Shown here: positions 63,985 through 64,000 of the stretch, piece by piece | Numbering within the stretch: position 1 is the first letter of the stretch | How the letters are laid out: every line of letters begins with the position of its first letter | Origin: Mycobacterium barrassiae | GTDB lineage: Bacteria > Actinomycetota > Actinomycetes > Mycobacteriales > Mycobacteriaceae | Reading direction: 5' to 3' | Length of the DNA stretch: 64,000 bases | NCBI RefSeq assembly: GCF_025822765.1 | Contig: NZ_JACKUK010000009.1 | Location: forward strand, 246,874 to 310,873 | The notes under the pieces: generated by a model | The model's database searches: none | Told to the model about the DNA's origin: nothing | What the model saw: only the letters and a program-made list of their open reading frames with translations | Program-made: the position numbers and the translations under genes

Positions 63985-64000
63985 AGGAGGCCTCCGGTGA
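63985..64000 (+). promoter_or_regulatory. possible ribosome site and start of the next gene
   Basis: AGGAGG at 63985-63990 is followed six bases later by GTG at 63997-63999, right at the window edge. AGGAGGCCTCC is also partly palindromic, so this may be chance. Confidence 0.3.

Overview
The window is a chromosomal segment of a GC-rich actinobacterium, almost certainly a Mycobacterium/Mycolicibacterium. The main reason is gene order. Read on the minus strand, the block from about 63.8 kb down to 9.6 kb follows, with gaps and insertions, the M. tuberculosis order around Rv0484c-Rv0536 as I remember it: SDR, ROK regulator, mshA, YbjN protein, gpm1, senX3-regX3, Rv0495c-like, ppx, Rv0497-Rv0499-like, proC, BldC-like, bS22, galE-like, acyltransferase, HadA-like, serB1-like, hemA-hemC-hemD-hemB, then hemL, phosphoglycerate-mutase-like, tlpA, ccdA, resB, ccsA, MinD-like, menA, mtnP and a second galE-like gene. 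GTG and TTG starts, 4-nt GTGA/ATGA overlaps and mycothiol, menaquinone and F420-type genes fit this. The species cannot be named from the sequence alone.

Layout. 0-2 kb: three-gene minus-strand operon (glycosyltransferase, DUF2064 protein, methyltransferase). 2-6 kb: two plus-strand two-component systems (OmpR/HisKA and HisKA_3/NarL). 6-9.6 kb: F420-type oxidoreductase, MFS exporter, nitronate monooxygenase-like enzyme, hydrolase. 9.6-12.6 kb: epimerase and MTA phosphorylase, divergent from menA. 12.6-16 kb: TetR/DUF1214 pair divergent from a sulfotransferase across a 23-bp palindrome. 16-19 kb: NarL regulator, receiver-only regulator and a GAF sensor kinase. 19-27.6 kb: PLP enzyme and membrane protein, then the long minus-strand run hemL to MinD-like protein, nearly all joined by 4-nt overlaps, which ties haem synthesis to cytochrome c maturation. 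27.6-40 kb: accessory region with two tandem secreted YVTN-propeller genes, P450, flavin/F420 oxidoreductases, a TetR/MpaB-like pair and a wax-ester synthase. 40-47 kb: small membrane proteins and hemB-hemD-hemC-hemA. 46-64 kb: the conserved block listed above.

Most striking: the two YVTN paralogues (28960-31354 and 31635-33969) carry the same one-base frameshift at the junction of an identical tandem 105-bp repeat. It lies inside a tract of about 320 bp that differs at a single position between the copies, which looks like gene conversion. The upstream spacer also keeps a decayed copy of the neighbouring oxidoreductase start, fixing the duplication boundary. A second theme is a set of long intergenic palindromes. 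One family has two copies with a compensatory change in the inner stem and sits between convergent genes. Another has one copy between convergent genes and one embedded in the first codons of resB.

No tRNA, rRNA, CRISPR array, insertion sequence or prophage was seen. No gene-free stretch exceeds 300 bases. The longest, 31355-31634, is described under the YVTN genes and the remnant at 31487-31542.
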